Assembly (NCBI RefSeq): GCF_000315915.1
Contig: NC_020189.1
Coordinates: 558,001 to 622,000 of the forward strand
Reading direction: 5' to 3'
From: Henningerozyma blattae CBS 6284
Taxonomy: Eukaryota; Ascomycota; Saccharomycetes; Saccharomycetales; Saccharomycetaceae
DNA length: 64,000 bases
The notes below the pieces were generated by a model, which made no database searches, was not told the origin of the DNA, and worked only from the letters and a program-made list of their open reading frames with translations. A program made the position numbers and the translations under genes. Below are positions 1 through 9,385 of the stretch, in pieces (the first letter of the stretch is position 1; every line of letters begins with the position of its first letter).

Positions 1-345
1 TAGTCTAATACAGTGTAAACCAACCTACACTAACCAAACATCATATTACAGGTTTCACCCACACTCCACACATCATTCTTAAATACCTCATCGTCCTCTT
101 CTCGAGATTATAGTTATCCGATTCATTTACATCTCATCTAGCTTTTTGCCCGATCCTATGCGATCTAGCCTCCACGAACATGCAAAACGCTCCGCCGTAC
201 GCCGTTCGTCGCGACAGAAAATTAAAACTCCGAATATAATCGGCCACTGCTGTTTTTCGCGCGCGTGTTTCCCGTTTCGGCTGACAAAACCCCGAGTCGG
301 TCGAGGACCTGAGAAAAAGAAATTTCGGCTGTTCTTTTCAGTCCA

Positions 346-353
346 TGACGTCA
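346..353. promoter_or_regulatory. CRE/ATF palindrome TGACGTCA
   Basis: This is a perfect 8-bp ATF/CREB site, bound in yeasts by Sko1, Aca1 and Cst6-type bZIP factors. It lies at the edge of the GC-rich block 125-360, so a promoter role is plausible. The regulated gene is not visible. Confidence 0.4.
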
Positions 354-445
354 TGTGGGTCCAAGAATGAATATAGAGAAGAAAAAGTGTATTTTATTGA
401 TTTCGTGGTCAAATCCATAAGGATTATGTTATTGCTTATCTATAT

Positions 446-520
446 ATTAAGGAACTGAGGTATTAAGGAACTGAGGTATTAAGGAACTGAGGTATTAAGG
501 ATCTGACGTATTAAGGATCT
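446..520. repeat. 16-bp tandem repeat, about 4.7 copies
   Basis: The unit is ATTAAGGAACTGAGGT. Copies 1-3 (446-461, 462-477, 478-493) are identical, copy 4 (494-509) reads ATTAAGGATCTGACGT, and a fifth is cut short at about 520. The array lies in noncoding DNA. Confidence 0.9.
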
Positions 521-1018
521 TCTTTATTTGTGTTTATTTTCTTTTTCATTTTTTCATTTGTGTGCCTCAATAATGTTAGGAATTATGGATTGGGAAGCTT
601 GAATAATTTATTACAAACATCTTCTGTCAATTTATATTATATATTATATTACACTGTATTATACTATATTATCTTCTTTATGTCAGGTTCTAGCCTGGTA
701 ATCTTGCTTGTACTATACAGCTTTTAGATAAATGTTTAAGGTCTCACATGGTCCGTCTAACCCTTGCGAGTTCGTCGAGTGCATAGGAAACCACCTGACT
801 CACAATAATGTAATACCTTTTTGTATTGTTAATTATTCTAAAGGTGTTTTTTGTTGCTTGTTTGTTTATCTTTTTTTTTTTTATTTTTTTTATTTTTTTT
901 TTAGTTAATTTTGTTTATTCAAAAGAAAAAATAAATTATGTAAGTATATATGATTAAGGAGAGTTAAAAATAGAATAGTATATTATATGGTAGTATCATA
1001 GAAAATGAATCTGCTTTC

Positions 1019-2869
1019 TTAAGCAAACATTGGTCTACATTTCGTGATGCTTTGGTTAGCGAAATATTTGACATCAACATCATTATCGTCAGTCAACTTC
1101 TCCAATGAAGGCATGATTTTGTTATCGGCCAGTTCTAAGTATTCTTTCTTGCCACTCTTCACTAATGATTCGATGATAATGGCATATGATTTAGCAACAT
1201 TGAATCTAATGTTTGGAACAGCATCATCTGCTAAATGTGAAATAAATGGTAATATTTGTTCAGTGACAACTTCTAATGAAACAACCGGGACTAATGTGGT
1301 TAATGCAGTTAATAATGTAAATCTATAAACAAAATTCTCTAATAATTGAGAGTCGAATTTTAATAATCTTGAAATGATTTCTTGACTACACCAATCAGAT
1401 CCAAATATCTCAGTCAATTTTCTTAAATTCTTAATAGCAGCTTCTCTAATGGAGTAAACTGTATCCCATAACCATGAAAGGCATAAATCACTTAATTGTT
1501 GATCGAAAAATTGAACACCCAATTGTTCTGCAAGCACTGGAATATAATCAATAATGGCAATTCTAACTCTCCAATTGATATCCTTGGCTAACTCTGTGAT
1601 AGCAGGTAATAAAGATTCACTTAACATATTGATCCCAAGAACTTCATTTACTACTTTCAAATTACCAATAATATTTAAACAAACATCTGGAAATTCATCC
1701 TTCAACATATTTAATAAGATTGGTAGCAAGTTATTAATGGCATCTTCTTTGGTTAATACAACTGACATATTATTTATCTTTAAAGCTAATGATGCCCTGA
1801 CGTTTTCACTTTCATCCATACTTAAACTTTGAACGGCTGGCATTATTTTTTCTAAAACAACTTGTGGATTTTTAATAAATTTAGCAAATCCGGGAACTTG
1901 TTTAGCAATAGCTTTTCTAACATCACTTTCATTATCTTCACATAAATGTAAAAATGGTTGAATCAATTCACTAATAAATTCAGGATTACTAGCAAACTGT
2001 GATGACAATTCTTCAAACCTATCAGCTGCCATATAACGAACTCTCCAAGCTTCATCAGAAATTAATTTGATTGCTGAAGTCAACAGGTTTTGGAAATGTG
2101 TAGAATCACCTTTCTTGTTAAAAAATTTCATTATAGAAATTAAAACATCAACTGATAAAAATTTGACAGAATCTTGTTGATCCGTACTGATTTTTTGAAA
2201 CATAGTCGATATGTAATCCCAATCTTCATTAGTTGATAAATTAATATTTTCAGTTAAAAGATCAATGATTGCTGGTAAATGTTTACTTGCGGCTCTTCTT
2301 ACCATTGGAGTTTCATCTTGAACTAATTGTAAATAAAGACCTAATAAATCTTTTCTTAATGCATCACCTTTAATTTGAATGATGACTGATTTAAATAACC
2401 CACAAGCAGATACTTTAGAAGAAAACCAATCTGCTGTAGCTAGATGTTCAATTAAAGGAATAAAATCATGTAATAATTGTTCTTCAGGAAATTCTTTGGC
2501 AACTTTATTCAATGAAGCAACTGCTTTATCCCTAACTAAAGTTTCTTCAGTAGATGCTAGAATTTCTAAAGGTGGTAATAATAGCGAAGCATACTTAGAA
2601 CCACCAATATAAGGTAAAAATTCACCTAATTCATCAGCCAAAACAGCAAACACTTCATCTTCGTCATCCTGTGCAACTTCGATTAAAAATGGAATCAATT
2701 CATCTCTAGTACGTTGCTGGCCTAAGGCTAAGGCAATTGTGTCTAATTTTTTCATGGCTTCTAATCTATTACTAATGTCATCATGCTTCAGTTCATCCAT
2801 TAATAGCGCTAAAGGGTATAAATCTTTATCTTCAGTCATTTCTGAACCTGCTGCTACACCGTTACTCAT
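1019..2869 (-). CDS. TPD3: PP2A scaffold subunit A (TPD3)
   Basis: This is the structural A subunit of protein phosphatase 2A, which holds a catalytic subunit (Pph21/22) and a B subunit (Cdc55 or Rts1). The 616-residue protein is an alpha-solenoid of tandem HEAT repeats of about 39 residues along almost its whole length, with recurring D-x-x-x-x-V-R/K helix-turn motifs such as DETPMVRRAA and DESENVRASL. The N-terminal LYPLALLMDELKHDDISNRL block is typical of PP2A A subunits. S. cerevisiae Tpd3 is about 635 residues, so this one is full length. The start is the first Met, a few residues before the conserved block. In S. cerevisiae the gene lies next to PSK1; here PEX15 lies between them, an arrangement that mixes the YAL and YOL chromosome tracks. 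Confidence 0.96.
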   Translation of the reverse strand: MSNGVAAGSEMTEDKDLYPLALLMDELKHDDISNRLEAMKKLDTIALALGQQRTRDELIPFLIEVAQDDEDEVFAVLADELGEFLPYIGGSKYASLLLPPLEILASTEETLVRDKAVASLNKVAKEFPEEQLLHDFIPLIEHLATADWFSSKVSACGLFKSVIIQIKGDALRKDLLGLYLQLVQDETPMVRRAASKHLPAIIDLLTENINLSTNEDWDYISTMFQKISTDQQDSVKFLSVDVLISIMKFFNKKGDSTHFQNLLTSAIKLISDEAWRVRYMAADRFEELSSQFASNPEFISELIQPFLHLCEDNESDVRKAIAKQVPGFAKFIKNPQVVLEKIMPAVQSLSMDESENVRASLALKINNMSVVLTKEDAINNLLPILLNMLKDEFPDVCLNIIGNLKVVNEVLGINMLSESLLPAITELAKDINWRVRIAIIDYIPVLAEQLGVQFFDQQLSDLCLSWLWDTVYSIREAAIKNLRKLTEIFGSDWCSQEIISRLLKFDSQLLENFVYRFTLLTALTTLVPVVSLEVVTEQILPFISHLADDAVPNIRFNVAKSYAIIIESLVKSGKKEYLELADNKIMPSLEKLTDDNDVDVKYFANQSITKCRPMFA

Positions 2870-3417
2870 AATTGAAATTTATTATATGTTATGTAGCAAA
2901 GTATGTTGTATGTTAGTCTTAATTTGTAATGAATGATATTATAAAAGGCTACTGGTTTTCTTTTTATATTAGATTAAGGTATTTGATAATATTTGCCAAT
3001 CCAAATATAATAAAATAGTTGTTGCCTAAAGTTACAAATTAAATGCAATGAATATTAATTAATGTCTCTATTAAGTATGCGTCTACTAATATTGCTTTTA
3101 ATTTAATAATAATTGCTTTACCAAAAGCTTTTCTCTCGTGTATTGATATTATTGAGGTTCCCCTATAATATTAACCAATCTTGTTTTACCTGGATTCTCT
3201 AACTCTATCTACTTACTGTTGTTCTTGGTTCCGTAGCTTCCATTTTCATTTTCAAATTTCATTTTGAAAAAGATAAAAAAGAACAAATGAAGAAAAATAC
3301 CCGGCAATTGCCACCCCTCTTTTTCGATCACGTGAGAAGCGACGCAAATTATGCAGATAGTCTCTTTTAAATAATTGGGCAATAATGTATATATATATAT
3401 ATCTATAAATATTGATT
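2870..3417. promoter_or_regulatory. TPD3 promoter / PEX15 3' region
   Basis: No gene is visible. A perfect CACGTG box (3329-3334, inside GATCACGTGA), a Cbf1/Pho4-type site, lies about 460 bp upstream of the TPD3 start. The rest is AT-rich, with a TA repeat at about 3389-3404 near the PEX15 stop. Confidence 0.5.
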
Positions 3418-4479
3418 CTACTCAGCAAGAATATCTACAACAAATTTGGAAACAGAAGAAAGTTTAGCCAATAGGTGATATCGACGAGATACCGTCAGTA
3501 ATGCCAAAATCACAGAAATTAAGAGTGCAACAGTCTGGACTTTGTTAAAACGATTGAAACATTTTTCCAATAGAAAAGAAAGCCTACCAAATTGTCGGCT
3601 TGTATATAGCTGCTGCATAAATGGAATATCTTTGTTCTTTAAAGTTTCCAGTTCCTGAATTCCAATATTATCTTTATTTTGTTCACGCTTATTTAACTCG
3701 TGTGATCTAGAGCTATGTCTTGAACCAGTAAAAGGAGTTAGTTTCATAGTAATATTTGGCTTCAAATCTAAAACTTCGGGTCTATTTAAAATGGTAGGGT
3801 ATTTATCTTCTAGCTGGAGATATAATTCAGGCCGCCTATTTTCTTCTAATAGGCCAATTTCAATTTCAAAAATATAGAATTCAATCAAAGTTTTTAAATT
3901 ATCAATAGATATATCCTGTAATTGTAAATAGCTATCTAATTGATTTTCTACTTCTTTTTTTAATAAAATTTTTTTCTTCAATGGCGCGTTAGTTAGTTTC
4001 AGTACATTGCAATAAATTGAAAAATATTCTTGCAGAATTCGAATGTTAGACATCTTGATATTCTGTAGCTCATTAAAATAACTACTCTCTATCATACCTT
4101 GAAAATTATAAAATAATTCAATCTCAGAATCTTTCAAAATTGGTAATCGGTATAAACAGAATATAAATAATTCCGTAATTTCTTTATTTTTCTCCATTAA
4201 ATCATTATTTAACAATCCATTGTCTAACATCATTTGAAGGCAATCAGAAATGTTCCCCTGAATAAATAGTGATAAGCATGATTGATATATTTTTAAATTC
4301 TTCGGTGTGTCAAGTGTGGTAATGAGTTCACCATTATGCCTGTCTTGACTTATATCTTCATTTGTATTCTCAACTTTGGTGGAAAATTGTTCATCATCTA
4401 GTAATTTTTGTAGTTCTAAACTTCTTTCTAACAGTTCACTCATGCTAAACAAGTGGTTTCTCTCTTTTTTATTCAACAA
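3418..4479 (-). CDS. PEX15: Peroxin Pex15, tail-anchored Pex1-Pex6 anchor
   Basis: Pex15 is a tail-anchored peroxisomal membrane protein that docks the AAA ATPases Pex1/Pex6 so that the import receptor Pex5 can be recycled. The 353-residue product has a soluble cytosolic part and one hydrophobic segment near the C-terminus (about residues 316-330, VALLISVILALL) followed by a basic tail (SRRYHLLAK), the usual peroxisomal tail-anchor layout. A segment near residue 70 (CLSLFIQGNISDCLQMM) resembles the matching part of S. cerevisiae Pex15 (383 residues). Gene order supports the call: PEX15 is next to PSK2 in S. cerevisiae, and here it is next to the PAS kinase in the same direction. A second Met at residue 13 could also be the start. 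The family diverges quickly, so the call rests on layout, context and short similarity. Confidence 0.85.
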   Translation of the reverse strand: MLNKKERNHLFSMSELLERSLELQKLLDDEQFSTKVENTNEDISQDRHNGELITTLDTPKNLKIYQSCLSLFIQGNISDCLQMMLDNGLLNNDLMEKNKEITELFIFCLYRLPILKDSEIELFYNFQGMIESSYFNELQNIKMSNIRILQEYFSIYCNVLKLTNAPLKKKILLKKEVENQLDSYLQLQDISIDNLKTLIEFYIFEIEIGLLEENRRPELYLQLEDKYPTILNRPEVLDLKPNITMKLTPFTGSRHSSRSHELNKREQNKDNIGIQELETLKNKDIPFMQQLYTSRQFGRLSFLLEKCFNRFNKVQTVALLISVILALLTVSRRYHLLAKLSSVSKFVVDILAE

Positions 4480-5482
4480 GATAGTATTTTTAGCAAGGAT
4501 TCCTTTTAACTAATCAAGATTAGCCTTATTTTTTCTATGCTACTTGACGTTGTTCATGTCCGAAATAGATAATGAAAGCATAAAGTCATTTAAAACTAAT
4601 ATATTAATCAAAGCTATTTAACATAATTTCAAAAAAAAATAAATTATTAAATTATTTGAAGATACTAACTAACTTAGTACATAGATATGGAAGTAAAATT
4701 CTAAAAAAAAATATTAAATAAAGCCGTGTAAGCAAATAAAATAACAAAAGACTATCAATTGAAAGGTGGAAGTACTTAATTAAGAATAAAGATATTTATG
4801 TTGGTAGCTTGTCTTATTCATGCATACTTTCCAGTATTAATATTTAAAAAAAATAAAATAATAAAAAAAGTAAAATTAAATGTAATTAAAATTGAAGGTA
4901 AGGAAAAAAGGAAAACAAAAAAGTATGAGTTCATGCGTATGTTTATATGGAAGTGAAAAAAATAATAAGTGAATGCCGTCTTAAATGTACGTAAGTCTGA
5001 AGTAAATGTGGTGTAATGATAATAATAGTAATAATAATAGTTAAAAGTAATGAAATGAAAATAAGAAATAATATTGGAAAACTAATAGAAGAGAATAGTA
5101 ATATAATAAAGGAATATAGAATAGAGTACAGTAGCAATTAACGATGATGCTGTGTCATATGTTAAAATCTAGAATCAAAGGTGAAGTTGATACTCCTAAT
5201 AATAATAGTAACAGTTCAAGGTTATAAAATTATAACGGAGCTAAAAAAAACTGTTACTTGGGGAAGTTTAATAATTAGGATAAAGTTCATATGATATATT
5301 TGCATTAGCTTTTTTTTGGAAATTAATATTTTTGCTTGTATGTCTTTTTTTTGTATTTTTATTTTTAGTTTATTTTTTTTTTTTTTTTTTTGTTTTAAGA
5401 TTTTTTGTAATATATGTTCTTAATGTAAAATTATATTTTCATTTTATACTTGAATAAGTCAGTAGTGGAATAGTTTTATATA
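4480..5482. other. Intergenic, PEX15 promoter / PSK 3' region
   Basis: About 1 kb of strongly AT-rich DNA with A and T homopolymers, including a T tract at about 5372-5390. I see no gene or RNA. A hydrophobic low-complexity open frame at 4943-5137 on the minus strand is not credible. A TACTAAC-like string at about 4662 has no partnering donor or reading frame. Confidence 0.55.
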
Positions 5483-8400
5483 CTACTCAATCTGTAACCA
5501 AGGATCACTGAAAACTTCATTTATATCAGGTCTTTTTGGAACAGTCTTGATTAACATTTTTTTAATTAATTGAACACAAACGGGATTCACAGATGCTTCA
5601 TTGTCAAAATTAACATTACCTTCAATAATTTCATCAATATTATAAAATGGATTTTCCTTAAAAATGATGGTGTATAATAAAATACCAAGCGCCCAAATAT
5701 CTTGTGGCTTACCTTCATATGGATTGCCCGCTAAAACTTCAGGGGCAGCATAATCTATAGTACCAACAAATACATCAAATGGTCCGTTTTTAACATATGC
5801 TGCAGAACCAAAATCAATAATTTTGACATAACCTTTGGAATCAATGATGACATTTTCATCCTTAATGTCACGATGAACAATACCTAAGCTATGTAAATGT
5901 TGTAGACCAGAAGCAACTTGTTTAAAAATTAATTTGGCTTCGTCTTCCGTCATATCTGTACGGAACTCAATCAAGTCGAATAAATCAATGCAACCAGATT
6001 CACCATGAACTGGTGTTTCTAGATAATAATATTGGTCATCTTCGAAGAAATCAATCATTCTTAGAATGTTATCGTGTGGTTTTCTATTCAGAGTATACAT
6101 TATTTGGATTTCTGATGGAATAGTACCTAGCTTGCGATCCCTTACCCATGAATCTACCAAAATTCTATCTTTATAAATCATTTTAATGACAACAACATAT
6201 TTTTTAGTTTTATGGTAGCACATATTAACTTTACTATATGCACCCTCACCCATTTTTTGAAGTACTAAAAAGTGGGTAAATTTTTTAGAATGCTTTTGGG
6301 ATCCAATTTGCTCATCAGTGACAGGCAAGCTTGTTAAAGAAGTCTCAGAATTCATGAATGAGCCAGCAACTGATAGAGCTGATGCTGATTTAGTATTTGA
6401 TGCAACAGAACCGTCAGCAGTCAACGAGTCGGTGGAAACATTCGCAGTTGGACTTAGAATAATCTTTTTAATTAAATCTCCATCCATTCTAAAATTGGAA
6501 CTATCAGTAAATCTTGATTTATCACTGCTATATAATTTAGCAAGTTGCAATCTTTTCTGTAATGCTGGCTCGATAATTTCATCAAAATTAATAGCTTTAT
6601 CAGCATTATCATTCTCATCTGGAATTTCAGTAGCAGCGCTATCCACGGTTACAACCGACCTTTCTGTATTCTTTTTACTTCTTAATTCCGAAATTAACTT
6701 GGAATCTCTCAAAGTCTTCTCATTATCCTTCAATGCGTCATCAATTTTTAAATGTAGCGAAGAGGATGCTGAAGTATTTGAAGTACTCACTTTGGTTAGT
6801 TCATTCTCATCCAGTATTTCTAGTTGAGAAGGAGTCGTATTGTAGTCCTTAAAGATAATATCTCTTGAATGAGTTATCCATAATAGAATATTACTTTCAT
6901 TCATTACGTGCAATTGTAAATCTACTTTAATAATAGAACCATCGGAATGTTTTGCATCAATACCTGAAGAAATATAGAAAGCTTCTGGATCATTTTCAAT
7001 TTCAGCTTTAATTTTTCTAAAGAAATGTTCAGTAAATACCAAGCCTTTATTTTCTGGTGAGTGGACATTTAGAATTGGATAATGGTGTGAAACAAAGTTA
7101 ATCATTTCAGGGAACGTTGGTAATATTTTGACAATTGAATGGTTAATTAATTCAGAAAAATGACGACCAAACATATTCTTAGAAATAGATTTATTGAAGC
7201 CAAGAATCTTTAGTGTATGAGTATTAATAATGAAAAGACCAGCTTGATAAGGTAAACTATGAATATGCAATCTTATTCCATCCTCATCACAGCAAGTAGC
7301 AATAGCACATGGAATGTTTGAAGATAAATGATTTAAAGTGAAGTATCTCTTATCATTGATGTATTTTGAAACTTTCATCTCTTCAGATAATAATTCATCA
7401 TCTTTTGTGTCTAAATTTCCTTGTCTAACATCATTAATCAGTTTGGATAAAGAGTGACTTAAATCAGAAAGTGCTGGAATTTTATTTTTATCTTCCAATG
7501 TACAAAAAGTTTTTTCTGCACAAGGATAAAATAATTCAGAACCTGAAATTGCCTTTTCGATATTAAAAGTAGATTTATTCAATAATAAAACCCCATCATC
7601 GCAAGGAACTTTCTCAAATACACAAACCAGCATATTATTTTTCCTCTTGGCCCATAAGGAAGCCCAAAGTGTGATTTGGTTTGGATCACCATCACTGCCA
7701 GGTTGAATAATAGAAACAATTTCACCTGTTAATGGTACATCTTGATTTTTTGTGGTTAGTATTTTATTCATAACAAAATATCTACTTGCTGGATGTAGTA
7801 CATCTAATAAGGAAAGGCATTTCATAGTATTATTTGATATACCAAATATCAAACAAGCTAAATCATTTGCTGCTCTGAATTTCCAAGGATTATCTAATTC
7901 ACAAGTGAAAATTGCTTGATGTGAAGAATTCTTTCCTGAAGTAAAAATGTGTAGAGATCTAATATAATCTGGTAAACTTGTACAATTGTCATCAATACAA
8001 CATAATCCAGCATTATCATCTACGGGCGAAGCTTGAGTTTGAACTCTTGTACGTTGGGTAAAAGCTCTTGTTCTTGATCTTGTTCTTGAGGTTGACTCTG
8101 AGTTTTCATCTTTTGTGGGACAATTTTGTTGAAAAAATGGCACTGCTAGAGAATCTAAAAGAATTCTTTTCAAATTTACTGTAGTTATAGAATCTTTTTC
8201 TTCAAACTCTCCAATTAATTCTGTTTTTGAAGTCTTCAAAAGTGATTTGTTCATATTAAATAATGATATTGTATGTAAATTAGAAGCATTTTCTACTGAA
8301 TTGTTATCAAGGGTATCATTTAATAAATTCAATAGATTTTGTAAATTATCTTTTTCAAATTGTAATAATTCATCATTTACAGATGATGAATTTGAACTTT

Positions 8401-9385
8401 CCCTGTCACTTACATAAGGAGAATAATTATTTGAATAATCCATAATCTCCCCAAGTGAATGACGTAAAGTTTTATCATCCATGCTGGAAGTAGAATCACG
8501 GTTCGCTGAATCAGGAATATTTAAATATTTGATTCCGTTCATGATACTTTGATTATCTGCAGCACCCAAAGTTTTTGTTCTTCTTTTATTAGCAATGGGA
8601 GCAGATACTGGAAAAGGACCCTTTGGATTTGAAGTTAAAAAATGAGGATGTTTAACAGTAGTAGTTGTGCTCGAGGCATTTGCCTGAGCATCCCTTTTAA
8701 TCTTTTGTTTTAAATGAGAAGCAAGACTATGTAATGAGCTGGCTCTTCTTAAATTTGTTTTTCTTACTGGATTAAATTTTGAATCATTTAATTGTTGATC
8801 GTATGCATTTTCTACTACAGCGTAATCGAAATCTTTATTAGCTTCAGGTGAACCTGGAGAACAACAATTTGTATTTATTACAAATGCCTGTAATGCAGCT
8901 GAATGGGCATTTAATTTTGAATTTATTGCATTATTTAAATTTCTAGAAATCGGATCACTCTTTTTATGATTATGAATAAAATTATTCGGTATATATTCAC
9001 CTAAATGTCTTGTATGAACTACAGAACCGTCAGTTGGCGCTACCAATAAGTTAGGATTTGAGATCAAGATCTCCAGAGATCTTTTCAAGATATTAAGTCG
9101 TACGCTTAGGGAATTAGGGGATAATGGGTTATACGAATAGGCATGTGTAGATTTATTAGAAAGATGTAATGAATCATTATTATCTAAAAGTGGTGGAGTA
9201 TCTGAAGTTGGAGTGGCTTCATGTTGTGATGGAGAAGCACTTTCTTCTCTTGTAAAGTCCGAAGTTACTATAGGAGTTAATATTGGCTGAGAAGTAGGTT
9301 CAAAAGATTTTGCAGAAATCGAATGTTTCGCTTTTAAATTATCGAATAGATCGTGTGAACTTTTCGAAGCACCAATGAATGGCAT
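5483..9385 (-). CDS. PSK2: PAS-domain protein kinase (Psk1/Psk2)
   Basis: This is a PAS kinase, a nutrient-regulated serine/threonine kinase that in yeast acts on sugar storage, UDP-glucose pyrophosphorylase (Ugp1) and translation. The 1300-residue protein has a long Ser/Asn-rich N-terminus, PAS-like sensory segments at roughly residues 480-590 and 720-830, and a C-terminal kinase domain from about residue 1040 to 1298. The kinase shows the glycine loop GEGAYS (about 1046), HRDIKDEN (about 1168), DFG (about 1190) and APE. S. cerevisiae Psk1 and Psk2 are about 1356 and 1101 residues. The window has one copy, which should be co-orthologous to both; its PEX15 and LDS2/GAL11 neighbours match the PSK2 side. 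The start is the first Met, and the protein ends shortly after the kinase domain, as in the family. Confidence 0.95.
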   Translation of the reverse strand: MPFIGASKSSHDLFDNLKAKHSISAKSFEPTSQPILTPIVTSDFTREESASPSQHEATPTSDTPPLLDNNDSLHLSNKSTHAYSYNPLSPNSLSVRLNILKRSLEILISNPNLLVAPTDGSVVHTRHLGEYIPNNFIHNHKKSDPISRNLNNAINSKLNAHSAALQAFVINTNCCSPGSPEANKDFDYAVVENAYDQQLNDSKFNPVRKTNLRRASSLHSLASHLKQKIKRDAQANASSTTTTVKHPHFLTSNPKGPFPVSAPIANKRRTKTLGAADNQSIMNGIKYLNIPDSANRDSTSSMDDKTLRHSLGEIMDYSNNYSPYVSDRESSNSSSVNDELLQFEKDNLQNLLNLLNDTLDNNSVENASNLHTISLFNMNKSLLKTSKTELIGEFEEKDSITTVNLKRILLDSLAVPFFQQNCPTKDENSESTSRTRSRTRAFTQRTRVQTQASPVDDNAGLCCIDDNCTSLPDYIRSLHIFTSGKNSSHQAIFTCELDNPWKFRAANDLACLIFGISNNTMKCLSLLDVLHPASRYFVMNKILTTKNQDVPLTGEIVSIIQPGSDGDPNQITLWASLWAKRKNNMLVCVFEKVPCDDGVLLLNKSTFNIEKAISGSELFYPCAEKTFCTLEDKNKIPALSDLSHSLSKLINDVRQGNLDTKDDELLSEEMKVSKYINDKRYFTLNHLSSNIPCAIATCCDEDGIRLHIHSLPYQAGLFIINTHTLKILGFNKSISKNMFGRHFSELINHSIVKILPTFPEMINFVSHHYPILNVHSPENKGLVFTEHFFRKIKAEIENDPEAFYISSGIDAKHSDGSIIKVDLQLHVMNESNILLWITHSRDIIFKDYNTTPSQLEILDENELTKVSTSNTSASSSLHLKIDDALKDNEKTLRDSKLISELRSKKNTERSVVTVDSAATEIPDENDNADKAINFDEIIEPALQKRLQLAKLYSSDKSRFTDSSNFRMDGDLIKKIILSPTANVSTDSLTADGSVASNTKSASALSVAGSFMNSETSLTSLPVTDEQIGSQKHSKKFTHFLVLQKMGEGAYSKVNMCYHKTKKYVVVIKMIYKDRILVDSWVRDRKLGTIPSEIQIMYTLNRKPHDNILRMIDFFEDDQYYYLETPVHGESGCIDLFDLIEFRTDMTEDEAKLIFKQVASGLQHLHSLGIVHRDIKDENVIIDSKGYVKIIDFGSAAYVKNGPFDVFVGTIDYAAPEVLAGNPYEGKPQDIWALGILLYTIIFKENPFYNIDEIIEGNVNFDNEASVNPVCVQLIKKMLIKTVPKRPDINEVFSDPWLQIE

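Larger units (their letters stand above)
1..1018. other. Intergenic, left edge to TPD3 3' end
   Basis: I see no convincing gene. Bases 125-360 are clearly richer in GC than their surroundings and contain a perfect TGACGTCA palindrome (346-353), which looks like a promoter; the likely target is a gene outside the window to the left. A tandem repeat lies at 446-520. Long T tracts at about 870-902 sit just beyond the TPD3 stop codon and fit its 3' untranslated and termination region. Two overlapping opposite-strand open frames of about 75 codons in the GC-rich patch look accidental. Confidence 0.6.

Noticed and set aside
127..370. Two overlapping open frames of about 75 codons on opposite strands
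   Set aside because: Both lie in the GC-rich promoter-like patch, have no recognisable motifs, and mirror each other as expected from low stop density in GC-rich DNA.
4943..5137. 64-codon hydrophobic frame between PEX15 and PSK
   Set aside because: It is a low-complexity Ile/Leu string expected from AT-rich DNA.
6318..6827. 169-codon plus-strand frame inside PSK
   Set aside because: It is antisense to a conserved kinase gene, and its Ser/Leu-rich composition follows from the complementary codons.
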